A stretch of 64,000 nucleotides of DNA from Rhizopus arrhizus. Taxonomy: Eukaryota; Mucoromycota; Mucoromycetes; Mucorales; Rhizopodaceae. The notes below the pieces were generated by a model. The model had not been told where the DNA came from and ran no database searches. It saw only the letters and a list, made by a program, of their open reading frames with translations. Position numbers and translations under genes: made by a program. Below, one piece after another: positions 35,226 to 47,533 of the stretch (positions within the stretch are counted from its first letter, which is position 1; each line of letters begins with the position of its first letter). The stretch is from contig JAKZZE010000026.1 in assembly GCA_024220505.1 (NCBI GenBank), positions 1 through 64,000 of the forward strand, written 5' to 3'.

Positions 35226-36902
35226 TTAGGCAGAGATACTGCCACTGGCAGAATAAATAAAAAACAAGACCCAGGCGACCATCATGGCGGCAATAAAGAG
35301 CATCAAACAGATCCAGTGGATGAATCGAATCTTTGTATTTTGAGAATCCAACCCTTGCTTCTTGTCTTCCACCTGTTGTTGATCACGTTCTTTGATCAAC
35401 TTGAGTCGTCTCTTGCGACCGGTTTCTAACAGGTTGTCCAGCACGGCGTATTGACTGACCCAGAGCGTACAGATCAGAACGAAACCGACACAGGCCAGCA
35501 CGAGAAACAAGATCATGACGCCGGTGTATGCCTGATGCTGTGTATGATCTTGCACGACACCCACGATGATATCCAGGATGGTGGTACCAATGTTGATCGT
35601 ACTCTTGTAGATACCAGAGCCCGTACCGAGGTATTCAGGAGGCAGGACCATGCCGATGGAGGAGATGATGCTGACAAGACCAAAGGCAAGAGAGATACTG
35701 TACAGAATCATGCCAATCACCGCATTCACGTAGGTCCAGCCGAGCAAGACGGTGCTCAAGATCAAAAAGAGGGAAGAGATCAGCAACACACTCACCCGAC
35801 AACCATAGAGGTCGATGAGGACACCCAGCAGCGGCGCGGCGACGATCGGCACGACTTGAGATGTACTGGCCTTGTAACCGGCCAGGACAGCCGTCGAACC
35901 AAAGTGACGTTCGACAAAGTCTGTACTGATGGTCTGAAAGGAGGCCCAGACGGCCGAGTAGATGAACTCGATCAGCAAGATGTGCCAGTAGATCAAGGGA
36001 AACGTGAGGACGCCTCGCCAATCGAAAGAGTGACGACGCTTGAGCTTTTGAATCTCTTGGCTGGTCAGCAGGTTTTGTCCCCTTTGCAGATGACGGACGA
36101 CGAGGGCATAGAGGAGGCTGACGAGGATCGAAAAGGAGCAGAGGATCAGTGAAAGCCAAAAGGACCAGACCCAGTCGCCGGTCCGGGCAGCGATCGGATT
36201 CGCGGCCAGGGTGCCCACAAAGTTGGAGAGTCGAGTGATGGAGACTTGCAGACCGATGGCGATCGCCAAGTGTTGGGTACGAAACCACTTGTACAGGATG
36301 GCCTCTTGCATCGTCACAATCAAGCCCGAGCCGATCCCGAAAATTACCCGACCGGCGACCATCAAACCGAACGATTGAAGCTTGGCAGCGAGTGCTGTCA
36401 GCAGACAGCCAAGGATGATGATGCTATTCACCGTCAGTATACCCCAGACAGAGCCAAACACGTCAATAAAGATGCCTCCAAAGATAGGAAAGAGGGTGTT
36501 GACGATCGATACGGAGGAGGAAATAACACCATATTGGGTATTGTCGATGTGAAGATGCTTGTTTTTAGTTAATATTTCCCATTTTGGATATAAACTGTTT
36601 TTACTTACCGATTTAATCTGCGATTTCATCGCGCTCAGCGCACTCGTTGAAAAATGAGCACCGGCTGTGTGAAAGAGATCAATAACCTATGGGTGAGGAG
36701 GGGTCATCTGTGACTTTTTACATGTAAAGAATAAAGTAGTGAAAAGAGCAACTACTTTGAATTTCCAGGGAGCATCTGAAAATGTAGTGTCTTCTGTTGG
36801 ATGATCAGTGGCATCTGTTTCATCTTGCGATAGACAATCTGATACCAATTGCTTTTCATGAGTGTCATATAAATTGATAGCATTTGGCTTTTCTGTAGCC
36901 AT
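35226..36902 (-). CDS. Major facilitator superfamily transporter, MFSD1-like
   Basis: Twelve-helix transporter of about 500 residues, similar to the MFSD1 group (lysosomal dipeptide uniporter in animals). Exon 1 (36902 to about 36756) encodes an acidic cytosolic tail. Exon 2 (about 36689-36610) adds HTAGAHFSTSALSAMKSQIKS. The long last exon begins at about 36558 (HLHIDNTQYG). Helix 1-2 has VSIVNTLFPIFGGIFID, with the MFS loop Asp. FGIGSGLIVTMQEAILYKWF marks helices 4-5. A basic central loop (LKRRHSFDWRG) is followed by the second six-helix half. A Lys/Arg-rich loop (GRKRRLKLIKERD) precedes the final helix. The substrate is unknown; MFSD1-like is a judgement from remembered motifs. Third-position GC is higher than in neighbours. 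Confidence 0.82.
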
Positions 36903-39218
36903 TTTTTAAAAGGATAGAATACGAGATGTAAAAGAAAAGATAAAGAAAATTATCTGATTTCAAAATATATACAAGATTCAATTGTGTAATCTCTTTTCCG
37001 AGTTAAATTGATCATTTCAGGAAAAAATAAAAAAAATCGTACTCAATTTAGTCCCTTTATTCAACTTGATTTTAAATTCATTCGCTCTCTTTCAACTTCA
37101 GTAAAAAGAGTAGACTTCCGTTGATCCGGGTTTGGCCATGGATGATTGATTATTCACCTTTCATGTTCACAATAACCTCATGTTCTTGGGAAGAAACCTG
37201 ATGTATTCAATCCTTGTGCATCTATCATCGAATACTTTAATTTTTGTTCTGGCTTTACTTTAGAAATAAAATCTATTTCCCAACGGAAAAGAACGTTTGG
37301 ATGACGGTGAATTACAAAAAAAAAAAGAATAAAAGCAAATAGAATCCTTTATGCATCAAGTGCTTTCTTGTCACCAAAGAATCCATTCTCTATCTACAGC
37401 ATTGAAAGATGAATTCATTTTCTGATTCCAACTGATTTCTGTCTCTTCCCGTTTTGCCTGATGTTACCTCCTTGTCATGGTCAACAACCAATACAAAAAA
37501 AAAAGTTTTCCAATCTTATCCCTTGGCATTCCTCCACTTTTCATCTGATAACAAACTTTGCTTACGTACAGTCTTTGTTTTCCTTCTTTAGAAACAAGCC
37601 ATCCTTGGATGTTTATCAACACAATCCCCCCTCATAGGATCTCTCTTTGCCGTTCTCTGTTGGCTTTTATTTATAAAATGGTTTCAATACGTCCTTATCT
37701 GATTGATAAAAGTATTTATGTTTTCTTTCATGCATCTTTCATAAACACTGCTGTGTTCTTCAGGTTCACAAGAACAAATGAGAAGAATGCATGGGTAAAT
37801 AATCCAAGTGTCTATAAAAAGCATTTGCAACACTAAAAATCAGCTGATGTGGATGTCTTGTGCTCTCTTTATCTGAAAAGCATCACAAGCTATTCTTTTC
37901 TTCTTGTGCTTTTAAACACATTGACTTTGCATGTCGTGCGTCTGGTTTTAAAAAATAAGCACAATTGTTTAAAAAAAAAAAAAGCCTCCAACAGAGTCTG
38001 TTTAAAAATTAATGAGGATGGACGATGTTTGAATGACTGCTCTAAATAGTATAAATGCATACACAGTGTTTCAACAAATGATTGTAAAAATCAATCTTCT
38101 TAAAAAATTTCACTTGTCGCATTCTTTTCATTCTCTTGTCACTTTTAGAAAAAAAATCCCTGGTTGTGATCGATTTGAGGTATTTACAAGTATTCGAATC
38201 TTGTGCAATATTGATTATACGACAACATAAAAACCTTCACTGGATCCAATCTCAACACATGTTTTATCAAGTATTGTATCGACATGAGATATAGAAAAGA
38301 AGCAAACCATCAAGACAGAACGACTGTTTGTTATCGCTCATCAAAAAATGAGAGATTTTACAAGCTACAAAGACGGATCAAAGGTGTCAATCGTGACCAT
38401 GTACTCTGGGGCATTTTTACTGGATGATGTCACCCGTAATCCATCATGGATATCCCCTCTGCTCATGATCCTCCGTCTCGTGTTCGTGCGTACCTCTTTT
38501 GTCAGAAAATCAACGAAAAGCAGATGCAGATTTATTGACGACAAAGGTTATCTTATGAACCGAATATCAACCCCTGAGGCTCTGACAGTTCGGGTCTCCC
38601 CTAAAAGCTCACTAGAGTCTCATAATGTAATCCAGCAGGGAATACAGGGGATTGAAACACCATGTTGTGGGCTTGCATCACTTCTTATGGAGTCATCTGC
38701 GATAGATAGGGTGTTAGAATGACTGAGTCAGATTACGTCTGTGTCCTCTATCATAATACCTATCTTCTTCACTGCATCCAAAGACCTGCTCTCTTACCTG
38801 CCTTACAATAACCATTGCTTTTCTGAAACTTTTGAACTTTTTCTCTCTTCTTGTTTCCTTTTCTTAATCTCGCTTGCATCCCATACTTGTAGAGAAAATT
38901 GAATTGAATTTCGCAGTCTCCCATCAAGAAAAGTAATAATGGTTTAATGTCAGAGTTGCAGCACGATGACAGTATTAAAACTTTCTATCGAATAGCCAAT
39001 TCATACTAAAGACAATTTTTTTTTTAATTTCAAAGTGACGTGAAAAGGGCTACTTTGTATCTCCTGATCTCATCACAGTAAAGTTCAAACTAGATTTAGC
39101 CAGAAGGGGGGGGGTTGTAGACCAATATAAAGTGAAATAAATCAAAGATACACGATAATCATACAAAGATTTCATGATTGCTGGATTCTGTAGTATGTTT
39201 GATAGAGTAGACATAAAA
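36903..39218. other. Long intergenic region, no supported gene
   Basis: 2.3 kb, AT-rich. The only sizeable frame is 38348-38722 (+), 124 codons, with balanced composition but no recognised family and no neighbouring exons. A stop-free stretch of this size can occur by chance. The remainder has stops in all frames. Confidence 0.35.
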
Positions 39219-39219
39219 A

Positions 39220-39390
39220 TACAGTCGGATCTTTTTTGGGTTCTTTTAAAGCTACAGAATTTTTGTGGGTAGGATGTGGTCAGTTGAATTGATTCTTATT
39301 GGTTAATGTGCCTTGGCTTTGTGTTGCTACTTGCAGAGACTTATTGTATGCACCTGAAAGCAGATACTGACTGCAGGAATTTCACGACTA
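39220..39390 (+). repeat. Dispersed repeat, copy A
   Basis: About 170 bp that recurs at 63612-63770. Shared blocks include TACAGTCGGA at the left edge, GGGTTCTTTTAAA, GATGTGGTCAGTTGAAT, CCTTGGCTTTGTGTTGCTAC, and a tail with CACCTGAAA and CAGATACTG. TACAGTCGG is typical of Tc1/mariner-type terminal repeats, so this may be a non-autonomous (MITE-like) element. No matching inverted right end was identified. Confidence 0.75.
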
Positions 39391-39970
39391 AAGCATCAGT
39401 GAGGCGTGACATCTCCTGACTGAGACTTGTTTTTGAGTAAGCCTAGTTCAGTTTATTATTTTATTAATTTTGTAGTATAAATAGTTTACTGATAAGGAAT
39501 AAAATGACTGCATCACCAGCAAATACATTGGAATAGTAATAGTGAACGCGACAGAAAGACGAGGAGTTTATTTATCTAAAGATTTATACTAAAAAAGAAG
39601 ATGACGGTTTCATTCGATAGTGAAAATAAAAGGCAGTAAATCTTTTTATAAACTTGACCTAAACACAAAAATATCATTTTGTTCATTTTAACGTAGGTAT
39701 TTACTGAAGAGACAACCGAATAAAAGAAGGGTCTGCTCACACTCAAATGAAAGATACCAATCTGAGTTAATGAAACATGTCTTTGAAGAAGCATGCTCTC
39801 TGTTACAAACAGATGAATAAGAATCTGATAATATAGCCATTGTTGACTGAGACTGAAACCAACCGTTATCAATGCTCATTGGCCAATTTTCCTCTCATCC
39901 GTCTGCTTGCTTTTTTCATCCCCCGGTTCTCTGTCACTTTTTTTTTTTTGTTGTTCTAATTTAATTTCCA

Positions 39971-40969
39971 ATGGCACAGCAGGCAAAGCAAGCAGCTCAA
40001 CGTTTAGGAGGCATGTTCCCCAAGGGATCCGGTAAAGGCACTGGATCTGCTGTAGGTGCCTTGGTCGTGTTAGGTGCTTTAGGTTATGGTGTGAATGCTT
40101 CACTTTTCAACGGTACACTGGCAACCATTCTTTGTTTCATTTTACTAATCTGCCATTCTCCTTCTCGCTTTCTAGTGGACGGTGGTCACAGAGCTATCAA
40201 GTACACTCGTCTTTTTGGTGTGCAAAATACAATTTATAATGAAGGAACTCACTTTGTGATTCCTTGGTTTGAATCACCCATCATTTACGATGTTCGTGCT
40301 AAACCTCGTAATGTTGCTTCGTTAACCGGTACCAAAGGTGAATATAAAAAAATAGAGAGAAAATAGGATGAGAAGAGACTAAGTGGAGACGTAGATTTAC
40401 AAATGGTCAACATCACCTGTCGTGTACTCTCAAAGCCTCGTGTCGATCAACTTGCCACAGTCTACCGTACGCTAGGTCAAGACTATGACGAACGCATCTT
40501 ACCCTCGATTGTCAACGAAGTGCTCAAATCTGTCGTGGCTCAATTCACCGCCTCTCAATTGATCACTCAACGTGAACGTGTCTCACGTCTTGTCCGTGAG
40601 AACCTCGTCCGTCGTGCCCTTCGATTCAACATCATCCTGGACGACGTTTCCATCACTCACGTCGGATTCTCACCCGTGTTTGAAAGCGCAGTCGAAGCCA
40701 AGCAAATCGCTCAGCAAGATGCTCAACGGGCTGCCTTTATTGTAGATAAAGCCAGACAAGAAAAGCAATCGATCATTGTGCGTGCGCAGGGTGAAGCTAA
40801 ATCAGCTGAATTGATTGGTGAGGCGATCAAGAACAAGCCTGGTTTCCTCGAGTTGAAACGTATTGAGGCTGCTCGTGAAGTGGCCACTATGATTTCTAGA
40901 TCCAACAACAAGGTCATGCTTGACTCGGATACTTTGTTGCTGAATGTGAACTCTGGCAATAAAAATTAA
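39971..40969 (+). CDS. PHB2: Prohibitin-2
   Basis: Subunit of the ring-shaped prohibitin complex of the mitochondrial inner membrane, a scaffold for m-AAA protease and cristae. Three exons start at 39971 (MAQQAKQAAQRLGG). An N-terminal membrane segment (AVGALVVLGALGYGVNASLF) anchors the protein. The SPFH/prohibitin domain follows: GHRAIKYTRLFGVQNTIYNE, THFVIPWFE, YDVRAKPRNVASLTGTKDLQ and VNITCRVLSKP. The coiled-coil region EAKQIAQQDAQRAAFIVDKA leads to the C-terminal ISRSNNKVMLDSDTLLLNV. About 290 residues, normal for PHB2. Introns are at about 40116-40175 and 40340-40397, both GT-AG. The extended N-terminus separates it from PHB1. Confidence 0.94.
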
Positions 40970-41639
40970 TCTTGAAATAAAATTTGTAAATGCATCTTAT
41001 CACTTGTAATCCGTGCCCCCCCCCCACTTGTGCTAAATCATGTTCCTGACTCCTTTGTGAAAAACATCATGTTGATTTACAACAAAAATGACTTGGACGT
41101 AAAGATTCTATAAAAGAATTTTTAAAGGTCTAGCCAAGGCCATCTTACTTTAGCATGTCTTTTTTTTTATAGCTTCAGTTGCATGAATCTATCACAACCC
41201 CTTATGACTGAACCTCGGAAATGTATGAAACAAGGAAAACTGTAGTTTTGCTATTTTTGTTGGATTTTTTTTTTTAGAAAAAAAAGTAAAGAAAGGAGGA
41301 TGGTTTTTTCCTTTACTGCTTTGCCAGTGTTCATTGAACAACTGATGTTCATTAGCTCTATTTTATGGGCCAACGCAGTATTTAAATAAAACACAACTTG
41401 GTTTCAGCTTGCTAGACATCAAGCCAGCTTACTTTTCAGCAGAATCCTCTAGTCAGGTTGAGCCTTTTGGTTTTGAGGTTGCTCTTTGAAATCAAGCTGC
41501 GGTGATGAGGAGAGAACGAGCAATGCCTGCGAACAACCTGCTTTTGATTTTGTTTCAAAACACTTGCTCGAGATTAAAAAGACCAGAGTGCACAAGTTTA
41601 AGAGATGAGTGTCATCTTTAAAATAAACTACTTGCTGGC
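40970..41639. other. Intergenic, no gene seen
   Basis: AT-rich with a C9 run at about 41018-41026. No coding or regulatory element was recognised. It borders the transposon-relic region to the right. Confidence 0.35.
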
Positions 41640-42260
41640 CTGAAGCAAGAACAATGAAAGAAAATGTTTAAAAACGCTACGATTGGGTCGTCAAGTGGAG
41701 CAATACGGATGTGGATTTTTTAAGAAACTGTAGTTTTATGGTTGAAGCTGGTTTTGATGTCAATATGAGAACAAGCAGTGCATGGGCTCCTAGAGGGCAA
41801 ATGACAGTAACCACTGCCCCTACAACAAAAGCACCCTCATATACTATTCTCGGCGCTATATCATCTGTAGGAGTGGTAAACTTGAGTATTCGTATACCAA
41901 AGCAGCCTCCAACAGTAAGAAAAGTTCAAGGAGGCAGAAAAAAATCCTGAAGCTTCTAAGGAAGATGTTCCAAAAGGCTGGTCACTCTAGGCGATTCATT
42001 CAGGAAACTTTAATTTTAGACAAATATGACCCAGTGAGAGGTTTCTATTTTATAATGGATAATGCACCAATTCATAAGCAAATAGAAGTAAAGATAATAA
42101 GTATGTCTTTCTTCCTCCCTATTCACCAGAACCCAACCCTATTGAACAATTTTGGTCATTGATTAAACGTAAATGTCATGCTTTGACATGTCAATAAGAT
42201 ACAGTCTTATCCTTCTGGACTAAATCTTTACAAATGTGTTTGAATAAGAATAAATCCTGA
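41640..42260 (+). mobile_element. Decayed Tc1/mariner-type (DDE) transposase, C-terminal part
   Basis: Two frames carry the catalytic half of a Tc1/mariner-IS630 transposase. The first (41705-41950) has a block like MVEAGFDVNMRTSSAWAPRG, ending in the basic VRKVQGGRKK. It resembles the first catalytic region, but the usual Asp-Glu-(Ser/Ala) is changed to Val-Glu-Ala. The second (41965-42162) has FYFIMDNAPIHK with the second Asp. A shifted frame to about 42190 reads like PNPIEQFWSLIKRK, containing the final catalytic Glu. At least two frame changes and a missing N-terminus make it inactive. GGAACGGCTGTA at 42543-42554 also occurs at 49170-49181 and may be an element end. Confidence 0.75.
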
Positions 42261-42985
42261 TCACTATCACTGCCCTGAACAGCCAAGTCTCGCTTTCATC
42301 TCTACAGTGGATTATTAACATCAGTCTATAAAATTTTTCTTGTACATGTCAAATCATCTCGGTCGTAACTATCTTTTGTCATCAGGTCTTGCTCAACTAA
42401 TATAAATAGCCTTGACATCTTTCTTTAATAAAAGTATTCGACTTTAGAACGATTGTTTGGTCTTGTTCATTCTTTGTCTTATTTTATAATACCTAAAACA
42501 CTTTACAATGATTTATTTTTGTAAAATTCTCATTTTGGCAGTGGAACGGCTGTAAGACAATTTTAATTGTTCAAAAGAAATCACTACAAAGCCTACTGTT
42601 TATATTCTTCCATCAGTTGGCGGGTAAATGAGTAGTTGTGAGAGAAGGTCCAACAAGGGACATGTTTGATTGAATAATGATCATTAAATCGATTATGAAG
42701 ATTTCTATTTCATTGTTTTTATAAATCTTAGTGTTTTTAATTGATCTGGGAGAATTGTCCTGTCTTCATTGAGAGGAAAGATATATTTATATGAAATGCC
42801 TCCAGTCAGATCAAAGTTGATTAGGTACCTGATCCATTATTATTCATTTACAGAAATGATGAATAGTAAAGATCATGACTTATTTATTGCTCATGTTTAC
42901 TTTATAGAATGAATCTAATAGTGATAGTTTTATATAAAAAGAAGAAGAATATACTTTATTTAATAGAGATTTAAACTATTATTTT
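42261..42985. other. Intergenic between transposon relics
   Basis: AT-rich, with no coding signal. It contains the GGAACGGCTGTA motif at 42543-42554 shared with 49170-49181. Confidence 0.35.
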
Positions 42986-45014
42986 TTATCAATTTTAATC
43001 TATTACTTTTACTGTGCAAAAACTATTCTTTGGTATCTGTGCATTTTGATCGACTGTGACCATAAAATTAATTTGTTGATCAGTAGTACCTAAGGGGCAT
43101 TGTTTGGTTCAGGAGTACCATCGATTTCTTCTTTTGCAGCAGGTTTTTTGTTTGGATGTTTTACAGCTAAATTTGTTGTTAAAATGTTTAATTTAGGCGT
43201 CAAGTCTAAACCAATGACAACATCTGTATCAAAGGAAAGTGGAAGAACTTTGAAAATATGTGATGTGTGAATGAGAGCCTCATCGTTATCACCATAAAGT
43301 AAGCTTAAAGCTTTAGAAGTTGTACCGAAACGTTTACTCTTATTATCGTTTGTAGCAAAAATAATAGAACCAGAAACGTTATTGTTTATATTAATGTTAT
43401 TTTTATTAGCAAATGTAATATCTATCGAGCTAAAAGAAGCACCAGAGTCCACAAGGGCAAAGGTGTCAATGTTTTCTATAGTGATAGGTACATACAAAGA
43501 ATGATTAGTTTTCACTTCATTCTGTTTGCTAGTTTTTTTCTTACAGTCATAGTGTGTAGGCAGGCTACTGATATCTATGTCCATACTGCCGTGGCTGTGC
43601 TCTTGATCATTCAAGTTGACAGCGGCAGGTGAATGTTTACTTTGATTGTGAAGACCAGAGAAACGAGCAGAACGAAAAGCTTTAGTAGGGCCATTAAACC
43701 TCTTGACTTTATCTCTGCTGCAGGTAGTGGCATGGTCAGGACTCCATAGTATGTTGGCAGAACATTTGTAACAATTTTTCTTTGTAATTGATGTTGGTGG
43801 AGTGACCTTGATGGCGGTAGTGGCGGTATTAGCAGTGGCGATCCTTTTGAGGACTTTACATTGTTCAGTGGTATGATTGCCATGAACAAGACATTTGGAT
43901 CTGGGCTTGAGTTGAGGTTGGCCTTACTTTTTGGACCACTAGCATTCTTTGGATTGTGCATTGACTTTTCAGCACCACTCACAAACGAAATTAGGGTTGC
44001 AAACGATTGGTTTATAATATTACGCTTTGTAATACTAGCAGCCATGGCTTCATCATTGCAAATATTTGAGGAGATGACTGTACGGGCCTTGGCGGACACC
44101 TTACAAACAGAGTCTTGCATGTTCAAAGGTAAGTTTAGCAAGGAGCGGGACACTTCCTTATACAAGGCGATAGGCAAAGCACGTTTGAACAAAGCTGCAG
44201 TTCTGATGTCATCTTGCCATTTTGCTGCACGTCTGATTCTTTGGAATCGGTCAGTGAAAGCCTCAATTGACTCGTTTTGTTCCATCTTGATGGTCAGTAG
44301 TTGATCAATGTTATTCAGTGTTTGAGCGACATCTTGTGTAGCATACGTGTTGACGATGATAGACCTCGCCTCATCCCAGTTCAAGCTTCGACCTTTTAGT
44401 ATTTCATTAAACCAGGATCTTTGGTCTCTATTCATTTTAACTGGAACCAAGCGCATCCAGTGTTGATCAATTGCAAGTCCATTAGAACTTACAATTAGGG
44501 CGAATGTATCTAGAAGGTCTTCTACTGAGTCATGGACCTCTACGTCCGTTTTCCACACATTTCCAACCCATTGCCACGTAGGAAGGTCGTTGGGAATGAA
44601 GTGATCAAAGCGATTTGACGATTGGTTAATGTATTGCTGAGTTGTTTCAACCTTAGGAGGGTCGCAATACGTTAGGACTTCCAAAAGATACTTGATACAG
44701 TTTGCAATGTGTGATGCTTCATTGCGAAGGCTTTCCAGTTGATCCATGGGCAAGTGGTTCGATACACCTCTAGCAAACCTTTGAGATACTTCTTGCAGTT
44801 GTTGACGAAGTATGGTCAAGGAATCAATGTTACCCGTAACCAGGGGATTTTCATCAGCTGTCTCCATCATGTCAGCATCGTTCTGGTAATGCAAAGCTGG
44901 TTCAGTTGCTTCTTGACTAGATGTAGAGTGGGTACCAACAGGAATCACAGGACTAATATCTTGAGTGTTGTTGATTGTGGTGATTTCCATAGGTAAGTTG
45001 TTTTGAATGGCCAT
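42985..45014 (-). mobile_element. Ty3-like LTR retrotransposon relic: gag and aspartic protease
   Basis: The frame from 45014 (MAIQNNLPME) encodes a Gag-like protein. An acidic N-terminus precedes a helical retrotransposon-gag region (WFNEILKGRSLNWDEARSII, IDQLLTIKMEQNESIEAFTD, FQRIRRAAKWQDDI). Near 43920-43950 the sensible frame shifts by one. It then gives a Cys/His-containing segment (KCLVHGNHTTEQC, CYKCS). Downstream at 43614-43090 is a retropepsin-like domain with the catalytic FALVDSGASFSSID and a second loop DVVIGLDL. After the stop at 43090 a further shifted frame reads IPKNSFCTV, resembling the start of Pol, then stops. No reverse transcriptase, integrase or LTRs were found. It is a broken element; whether gag or protease is still expressed is unknown. 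Confidence 0.75.
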
Positions 45015-46010
45015 TTTTGAAAAGTGATAAAGCAATAAAATTTAGAATTAGTTGAAAAAAATGTGTTATTTCGTTGAATTTTATAGTCTTTTTCTTAGGA
45101 GATAATGCAGTCCTACTGAAGTCTTCATTTTTATTTTTGTAAGCAAAACAGATTTCTTTTTCTTTCAGTTTTGAACCTCAATATCTCTACCTACGAATTT
45201 AAAACCTGGCGAAGATTTGACGTCAAAAAGAAGCAATCAAGATTCAAAAGTCATAAATTTCATCACCAAGTCTTTGATAAATACAAAAGATGATTATTGT
45301 ATTGGTAATTGCGAATAGAAAGATGGTACACGCTCTGATATGGTTCTTGAGGCTGACGGTTGCTAATATGTACGTTATGTCTAGTTTCGCTATACGGTAA
45401 AGTGATAACAGAAACCAATTAATAGAAGGCTGTAAGAGACTATTAATGTACAATGACAATAAGATTAACAATAACACTAGTTCTTGACTTCAATTGCTTG
45501 AACGTGCAAAAAAAAATATATACTCGGCACCTAAAATTAATTTTAGCGGGAAGAAGGCTACTTTACAACAATAGATACTTTGGAATAACATATTAAAATA
45601 AGGTAATTGGGAAAAATATACAATAGTAAAGAGGATTATGGTGATTTTGATAAATAAATTAAATGATGTATCAATTGAGTATTCGCCTTCATATTGATTT
45701 TTATGGTGTTCCTTTCTGTTTAGTGTGCTGGCACATTGGGTGAATAATGCGTCCAGAGATCGTCTTCTTGATGTATCCTGTGAGGGTAGAAAATAATACG
45801 TAAGAAAAATAATGTCGGCCAATTGTGACGTGTGTCTATTCAGTTTCCAATGTGGTCAAGCTGATTATTTTCTTTTCCCTTTATTTTCTTTTACATTTTC
45901 TTCAATAACGTCTGTTAGAGTTATCCAACCACACCGAAAAGCATATCATTAGAATCGCCATGAAAAGGAGCATTTTTTGATTACAAAATAACCTTTAAAA
46001 ATCAAAAAGG
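45015..46010. other. Relic-rich intergenic; possible membrane-protein fragment on minus strand
   Basis: Frames on the minus strand at 45822-45490 and 45477-45244 encode hydrophobic segments (for example LFIKITIILFTIVYFSQLPY and LLLILLSLYINSLLQPSINW) that might be remains of one membrane protein. No family was recognised. Stops and the surrounding transposon relics argue against an intact gene. Confidence 0.3.
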
Positions 46011-46019
46011 AATCAAAGG

Positions 46020-47221
46020 CGACTATCGACCAAAATTCGACTTTGTCAAGGCAAAAGTACCATCTTGGATCTCCCTCCCATAATCGTGGAGATTCAACAT
46101 ACAATTAACGTAGTCTTTATGAGAAAGGCTGTTAATTATTGCTTACAAGCGCTTGCAAGGTATACTTTTGAACCCATAATATTGATTATTTGTGTCGAGA
46201 AGCTCCATAAAGATATAAATAAGCATATGACAACAAATACGCTCCCACGAGTTTTTTTCATACTTTTCTCAAGCATGGGCCCAGGATTGCTATATTATTT
46301 CTGAAGAAAATATCGAACAGAATACCACAATCCCTCTGAATCCATTGATTGCACTCGGATTATTTTTTACAAACCGCAGTCGAAGTCCAAAGTACAATTG
46401 ACCTCAAGTTTATACAAAGAACCATTGAATACAGCCTTGCAATTATCAAAGAACATGGTGTATCACCAATTATTATTGTCTTCGGTATACATCCCACAAA
46501 ACCAAGCGTAGCCAATGATTTGGTACAAAGCGATCAGATACCGTACGCTAAAGAATATCCTTGCAAACCATGGGCTAAATCTTTGTACATTCTGGATCCT
46601 ATCACTATCGATAGCCATGTTCATGAACAACCACTTGAACCATTAGTTGCAATAGAACGCTTTTTACACAAGCAAAAAAGAACTCTGTTGGGCATGGATA
46701 GCAAGGAGCGTGCGGATGAGACAATTCAACTGCTGTATAGTATTGCAAAACAAATATTTGAAAATGATGTCACTTTGGAGGAACGAACAATTGACGTCCT
46801 TTTCAATGTGTGTGAGCAGGCACAAATGCAATTTACTAAGATCAAGGAGGCATTAGAAACCGAAGATCTGGAAGAGCTAAGAAAACGCACAAGAGAATAT
46901 GCTGAAGACGGATATATGTATTTGGAGACGTGCAAGGCAAAATACAGACGCACGTCTTTACATGAACCTCTAGCTCTGCCAGAAGAAGCAAAAAAAGATG
47001 GGCCATCTAAAAGTGAATATAATGAAGATCTCCTGCCAGCTTCAAGTCGGCCAAATACAAAACCAGGCGATTTTGCTTTTGTTGAAAACTTCAAAAGTAA
47101 TCAAAAGAAGATGAACTGGAATGCTTGTTTCAATACTGGAAGAGCAAAAGGATTTTTCAAGTCTTATAAAGACTCTAACAGTTTGAAAGCTTCTTTTTTT
47201 AAAAATAAAAATAAACAATAA
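46020..47221 (+). pseudogene. Duplicated ExQ-motif (PD-(D/E)XK nuclease-like) gene, frame-shifted
   Basis: Two copies of one domain lie head to tail. Copy 1 (about 46030-46370) has LPPIIVEIQHTINVVFMRKA, then a strand IILIICVEKL. After a break at the T7 run 46252-46258 it continues with a WAQDCYIIS and PLNPLIALGLFF segment. Copy 2 (46370-47221, open) has the matching VEVQSTIDLKFIQRTIEYS, IIIVFGIHPTK, CKPWAKSLYILDP and PLEPLVAIERFLH. It adds a helical C-terminus and a Lys-rich tail. The V-E-x-Q strand followed by a helix is the core pattern of PD-(D/E)XK nucleases, with Gln for Lys. I recall similar uncharacterised families expanded in Mucoromycota. The end of copy 1 and the start of copy 2 use the same bases in different frames, so a deletion fused them. 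Nuclease function is inference. Confidence 0.5.
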
Positions 47222-47250
47222 ACAAGCAATGGCTTATACAAAATCTAAAG

Positions 47251-47533
47251 TTCTAAAGTTGCCGAAGCGAAGGATGAAGAAGTGGTACGAGCTCTCCAAG
47301 CTGCGCTTTATTTTCATTTAATATATAATAATAAAAAAGAATTTTTTTTTTTCATTCCCTCCTTTCTTTAGATCTTTCAAGCTAGCTATTCTAATTCAAT
47401 TTTTGAGCTGTCTTTTCAAGGGTGAGGGATAGATAATAGTAACAAAATTTAAAATTATATAAGTCAGAAAAACTTTCTGTACTAGAGTAGGGCACGTGCC
47501 ACTTCTTCATCCATCGCTTCGGCAACCTTAGAA
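47251..47533. repeat. Imperfect inverted repeat, 38-nt arms
   Basis: Left arm 47251-47288 and right arm 47496-47533 are reverse complements at 35 of 38 positions, separated by 207 nt. Both arms encode the same peptide-like KVAEAxDEEV in opposite directions. They are therefore two copies of one element fragment in opposite orientation. A transcript could fold into a long hairpin. Confidence 0.8.

Noticed and set aside
35451..36572. Plus-strand open frames over the MFS transporter
   Set aside because: Shadows of the minus-strand gene; charged, without domain resemblance.
38348..38722. A 124-codon gene on the plus strand
   Set aside because: No recognised family, no linked exons and no homologous segment in the window; kept only as a note.
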